8,895 bases of DNA from an uncultured Anaerolineae bacterium (GTDB lineage: Bacteria; Chloroflexota; Anaerolineae; Anaerolineales; UBA4823). Numbering within the stretch: position 1 is the first letter of the stretch; every line of letters starts with the position of its first letter. The notes under the pieces are model-generated. The model did no database searches, was not told the DNA's origin, and worked only from the letters and a program-made list of their open reading frames with translations. Both the position numbers and the translations under genes were made by a program. Positions 6,526 through 8,895 of this stretch are shown here, in pieces. The stretch is from contig CAKZNJ010000060.1 of assembly GCA_937129505.1 (NCBI GenBank), forward strand, positions 1-8,895, written 5' to 3'.

Positions 6526-6626
6526 TTGATCTATGGTTATTTGAGAAGATGGGGACGGTAGCGTTGATTCGGATCCCCCGACAACGGAACCTGTCACTCT
6601 GGCGCAACCAACTGCCTCTGGCATAG

Positions 6627-6634
6627 CACCTCCT
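6627..6634 (-). promoter_or_regulatory. Second strong ribosome binding site, for an in-frame upstream start
   Basis: AGGAGGTG on the minus strand lies 2 bases before ATG 6624 (MPEAVGCARV...). That ATG is in frame with the peroxiredoxin with no stop between, giving a possible 240-residue form with an extra N-terminal cysteine (C7). Confidence 0.6.
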
Positions 6635-6664
6635 GTCTTGAACAAATTACAGCTTCACTGTTTT

Positions 6665-6690
6665 GATGACCACTCCGTCCGGTGACGATC
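6665..6690. promoter_or_regulatory. Interrupted dyad just downstream of the peroxiredoxin -10, possible operator
   Basis: GATGACCAC and GTGACGATC are arranged as GATnnnCAC-N8-GTGnnnATC, a perfect dyad in six positions per arm. It covers the expected transcription start, a good place for a repressor. I do not recognise it as a PerR or OxyR site. Confidence 0.3.
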
Positions 6691-6699
6691 ATTATAACA
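6691..6699 (-). promoter_or_regulatory. Extended -10 promoter of the peroxiredoxin gene
   Basis: TGTTATAAT on the minus strand is a perfect TATAAT with the TGn extension. It lies 67 bases upstream of ATG 6624 and 178 bases upstream of ATG 6513. No good -35 is seen. The resulting mRNA would include both candidate starts. Confidence 0.65.
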
Positions 6700-6762
6700 C
6701 TGCTCCTCGAAAAGCTTCCTGAAACGCCTTGAGCTCACGGTATCCCTTCTTCCCCCAAAAGA

Positions 6763-6795
6763 GAAGTGGGCCGAAAACAAATTTCGACCCACCTC
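6763..6795 (-). terminator. Probable terminator of the glutamate dehydrogenase gene
   Basis: On the minus strand a stem of about 14 bp (core GTGGGTCGAAA with TTTCGGCCCAC, including G-U pairs) encloses a TTTGT loop, 29 bases after the gdh stop. It is followed by TCTTTTGG, a weak T run. The plus-strand version has a C/A mismatch, supporting minus-strand use. Confidence 0.7.
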
Positions 6796-6824
6796 ATCAA
6801 TCAGAACAAGATGATCAAGCGTGG

Positions 6825-8111
6825 TTACACCCAACCCCTTAGTTGCATGGCTTTGACAACGCGGTCAATAGCGACCATGTACGCCGCATCGCGCATATAC
6901 ACTTTTTCTTTCTCGCTCATCTCTAGGACAGCATAGAACGCCTGAGTGAGTTTGGTATCAAGCTTTTGCAGCACTTCTTCCTTCGTCCAATAGAAGTTCA
7001 TGTCATTTTGTACACTTTCAAAGTAGGAAGTCGTGACGCCACCAGCGTTGCACAGGAAGTCGGGGATATTGAAGATATTATGTTGCTTGAAGAACTCATC
7101 CGCTTCGGGTGTGCAGGGCCCATTCGCCCCTTCGGCAACCAAACGCACCCGGCCGGACATCTGTTTAATCGTCTCAGCATTGACCTGACCTTCAAGAGCA
7201 GCAGGGATTAGCACATCCGCCTCTTTTGTAATCCAAGCCGCTCCATCCTCGACTGTATAGCCAGCAGCGACCGCTTTATCTTTGTCAATTGTCCCATATT
7301 GGTCGGTTATGCTCAAGAGGAAGCGAGGATTGATCCCATCCTTATGGCTGTATGTGTAAGAAGTCTTATCCTTTCGATCCCAGCAGGAAACACAAGCAAC
7401 CTTACCACCCAAAATTTCGACAAAACCGATGGCAGCATATTGAGCGACATTCCCGAAACCCTGAATCGCCGCAACACACTTGGTCGGATCCATCTTCAAG
7501 TGTTTCATTGCCTCGCGCACGCAGTAAATAACCCCAAAACCTGTTGCTTCGGTTCTCCCTTCCGAACCGCCACCGCCCAACGGCTTACCCGTAAATACGC
7601 CTGGCGTATACTGACCAACCAACTTCGAGTATTCATCCATCATCCAGCCCATCATCTGGGGGGTTGTGCCAACATCAGGAGCGGGTACATCGATGCGCGG
7701 ACCTAGATTGCGCCACATCACCTGTACCCACCCTCGACACAGGCGTTCCTTCTCAGTTGTCGAAAGGGTAGCAGGATCAACCACCACACCGCCTTTGCCA
7801 CCACCCAAGGGAATATCCGCCACCGCACATTTCCACGTCATCCAAGTAGCCAATGCCCGCACGGTATCCAAAGTCTCAGATGGATGGAAGCGAATACCGC
7901 CTTTATTCGGGCCTCGGGCATCATTGTGCTGGACGCGAAAGCCTTGAAATACACGCAATGAACCATCATCCATGCGGACAGGAATGCGAAATGCAAATTC
8001 TCGCATCGGCCAACGTAAGATTTCGGCAATCGCAGGATCAAGCCGCAGTAGCTTGGCTACACCATCAAATTGAGCTTGCGCCATTTGAAAAGCATTAATT
8101 TGTTCTGCCAT
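6825..8111 (-). CDS. gdhA: Glutamate dehydrogenase (Glu/Leu/Phe/Val dehydrogenase family)
   Basis: A 428-residue cytosolic enzyme, the usual length of hexameric glutamate dehydrogenases. It interconverts glutamate and 2-oxoglutarate plus ammonia with NAD(P). The N-terminal substrate domain has GPNKGGIRFHP (67-77), MTWK with K94, PLGGGKGG with catalytic K106, and PAPDVGT with D146. The Rossmann domain begins about 190 with GFGNVA (218-223), and NAGGVTTSYFE (355-365) completes the glutamate site. The strand end that helps set cofactor choice reads VSCWDRKD, without the usual SDS pattern, so NAD versus NADP is left open. GAGGAG lies 8 bases before the ATG. A likely promoter (8261-8289) and two leader hairpins lie upstream. 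A leucine or other amino-acid dehydrogenase of the same superfamily is much less likely, given length and motifs. Confidence 0.93.
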   Translation of the reverse strand: MAEQINAFQMAQAQFDGVAKLLRLDPAIAEILRWPMREFAFRIPVRMDDGSLRVFQGFRVQHNDARGPNKGGIRFHPSETLDTVRALATWMTWKCAVADIPLGGGKGGVVVDPATLSTTEKERLCRGWVQVMWRNLGPRIDVPAPDVGTTPQMMGWMMDEYSKLVGQYTPGVFTGKPLGGGGSEGRTEATGFGVIYCVREAMKHLKMDPTKCVAAIQGFGNVAQYAAIGFVEILGGKVACVSCWDRKDKTSYTYSHKDGINPRFLLSITDQYGTIDKDKAVAAGYTVEDGAAWITKEADVLIPAALEGQVNAETIKQMSGRVRLVAEGANGPCTPEADEFFKQHNIFNIPDFLCNAGGVTTSYFESVQNDMNFYWTKEEVLQKLDTKLTQAFYAVLEMSEKEKVYMRDAAYMVAIDRVVKAMQLRGWV

Positions 8112-8147
8112 AATCTGATCTCCTCTTTGATATTTTCAGAAATGATA

Positions 8148-8174
8148 AACGGGCATGACGGATACATGCCCGTT
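8148..8174 (-). terminator. Perfect hairpin upstream of gdh: gatB terminator or gdh leader structure
   Basis: A 10-bp perfect inverted repeat (AACGGGCATG and CATGCCCGTT) with a 7-base loop. On the minus strand it is followed by TATCATTTC, only weakly T-rich. It lies about 195 bases after the gatB stop and 36 bases before the gdh ATG. If the promoter at 8261-8289 is real, it sits inside the gdh leader. Confidence 0.5.
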
Positions 8175-8192
8175 CGTCAGCTTTTATAAACT

Positions 8193-8213
8193 GAGACGCC
8201 ACTGAGGTGCCTC
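8193..8213 (-). other. Second hairpin in the gatB-gdh gap
   Basis: On the minus strand GAGGCACC pairs with GGCGTCTC around a TCAGT loop, with one A/C mismatch and one G-U pair, followed by AGTTTATAAA. It stands 18 bases from the stronger hairpin at 8148-8174. A weak terminator or leader structure is possible. Confidence 0.3.
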
Positions 8214-8260
8214 TCTCACAACAACAACTCCTCCCGCAGGGAAAATTTGTAACTACACCA

Positions 8261-8289
8261 ACTTTATTCGATGGTTCCGTAAACGTCAA
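8261..8289 (-). promoter_or_regulatory. Candidate sigma-70-type promoter of gdhA
   Basis: On the minus strand TTGACG (8284-8289) and TAAAGT (8261-8266) are spaced by 17 bases, matching the consensus at five and four of six positions. Transcription would start near 8254, leaving a leader of about 143 bases. Two copies of AGTGACA (plus strand, 8289-8295 and 8314-8320), 25 bases apart, lie at and above the -35 and could be regulator sites. Confidence 0.5.
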
Positions 8290-8367
8290 GTGACAGATTC
8301 CACCATCTTTAATAGTGACATAATTCACATTCAGAATCTGGATTGTACTTTTTTGAATACGCTTGAG

Positions 8368-8895
8368 TTACCTGTCTCCTTTCATCCGCTGCAAGTGTTC
8401 ATTGAGCAGGCGCTGAACAACTTTTGGATTTGCCTTCCCGCTTGCCAAGCGCATCACCTGACCAAAAAACCATTGAGAAAGCGCTTCTTTGCCATTAAGA
8501 TACGCTTGCACCTGATCTTGATTTTCCTCGATTACCTGAACAACCCATCTCGTAATTTGATCTTCATCGGAAACCTGCTCCAACCCTTTTTCCCGCACGA
8601 TCTCTTTTGCCCTTTTGCCGCTCAGAAACATCTCGGCCAAAATTGATTTCGCAGTGATTTGATTCACCGTTCCCTTGTCTAGGACAGTTAACAATTCGTT
8701 CAGCGCATCTACTGGAAGGCGAGAAGGGTCAAACTCGATCCCCGCCTGATTCATCAATCCAAAGACCTCCCCGCATATCCAGTTTGCTATGGTCTTGGGG
8801 GATAAATGAGGCGCTTGGGAGACGGCTGTTTCAAAATAATCCGCTACCACCCGTTCATTGGTCAAAACCTCCGCATCATAATCGCTCAAGCCATA
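8368..8895 (-). CDS. gatB: Aspartyl/glutamyl-tRNA amidotransferase subunit B, 3' part only
   Basis: The last 175 residues, cut by the right edge; the reading enters as YGLSDYDAEVLT. GatB works with GatA and GatC to convert Glu-tRNA(Gln) or Asp-tRNA(Asn) to the amide form. What is visible is the helical tail and the C-terminal GatB/YqeY domain, which contacts the tRNA. Marks are ANWICGEVFGLMN, the VNQITAKSILAEMF stretch, LEQVSDEDQI, YLNGKEALSQWFFGQVMRLASGKANP and the final LLNEHL. The kinase-like catalytic domain lies outside the window. The gene ends with TAA at 8368 and the next gene, gdhA, starts 256 bases later on the same strand, after a likely promoter, so the two are probably separate units. 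Confidence 0.9.
   Translation of the reverse strand, partial: YGLSDYDAEVLTNERVVADYFETAVSQAPHLSPKTIANWICGEVFGLMNQAGIEFDPSRLPVDALNELLTVLDKGTVNQITAKSILAEMFLSGKRAKEIVREKGLEQVSDEDQITRWVVQVIEENQDQVQAYLNGKEALSQWFFGQVMRLASGKANPKVVQRLLNEHLQRMKGDR

Noticed and set aside
5902..6645. Peroxiredoxin as two separate genes or a pseudogene split by a nonsense codon
   Set aside because: The two halves are one frame with the stop exactly at the catalytic residue, a SECIS-like hairpin, intact ribosome binding site, promoter and terminator; no other lesion is seen. The downstream half alone would start at a TTG with no ribosome binding site.
8095..8328. 77-codon minus-strand open frame between gatB and gdhA
   Set aside because: No ribosome binding site, Cys/Arg-rich unnatural composition, runs over the gdhA start and covers the likely promoter and hairpins.
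1..8895. CRISPR arrays, insertion sequences, tRNA or rRNA genes, prophage or defence genes
   Set aside because: No spaced direct repeats, transposase-like frames, terminal inverted repeats or tRNA-like cloverleaf sequences were seen.

Overview
The window looks like a chromosomal segment of a free-living bacterium. The most likely source is Chloroflexota (Anaerolineae-like), though this is inferred from protein character and gene order rather than from a marker gene. The reasons are a forkhead-associated (FHA) protein with an FhaA-type N-terminal domain, a membrane-anchored FhaB-like protein and a RodA/FtsW-type (SEDS) gene in one cluster, an arrangement otherwise best known from Actinobacteria, together with Shine-Dalgarno sites, AT-rich promoters and roughly balanced base composition. 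TGA is used as an ordinary stop by several genes here.

Layout. Positions 1-197 may hold the start of an unknown leftward gene. A rightward cluster follows: fhaA-like (274-1047), fhaB-like (1066-1485), a 5'-methylthioadenosine phosphorylase (1500-2363), and a long membrane protein (2452-4902). The last joins a SEDS glycan polymerase to a degenerate penicillin-binding protein (PBP) domain. Facing it, and overlapping its 3' end by 29 bases, is a HAD-family hydrolase (4874-5617, minus) with its own extended -10 promoter. Everything further right is on the minus strand: a peroxiredoxin (5902-6513), a Glu/Leu/Phe/Val-type glutamate dehydrogenase (6825-8111), and the 3' part of gatB (8368 to the window edge). 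Hairpin terminators or leader hairpins separate these genes.

Main discovery. The peroxiredoxin gene is split by an in-frame TGA exactly at its peroxidatic cysteine codon (PGDFTFV-U-ATEV, residue 48). A hairpin immediately downstream has a 7-bp stem and a GGUC loop, 17 nt after the TGA, as expected for a bacterial selenocysteine insertion element. I read it as a selenocysteine peroxiredoxin, not a pseudogene. It also lacks the usual C-terminal resolving cysteine and has two in-frame starts, each with a strong ribosome binding site.

Second discovery. The SEDS protein carries a fused PBP domain whose catalytic SxxK motif is gone (E650/D653 in place of S and K) and whose SxN and KTG motifs are lost. 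This suggests a pseudo-transpeptidase kept as a built-in activator or scaffold for the polymerase. With the two FHA proteins upstream, the left half plausibly forms a phosphorylation-responsive cell-wall synthesis module, although no kinase or phosphatase gene lies in the window.
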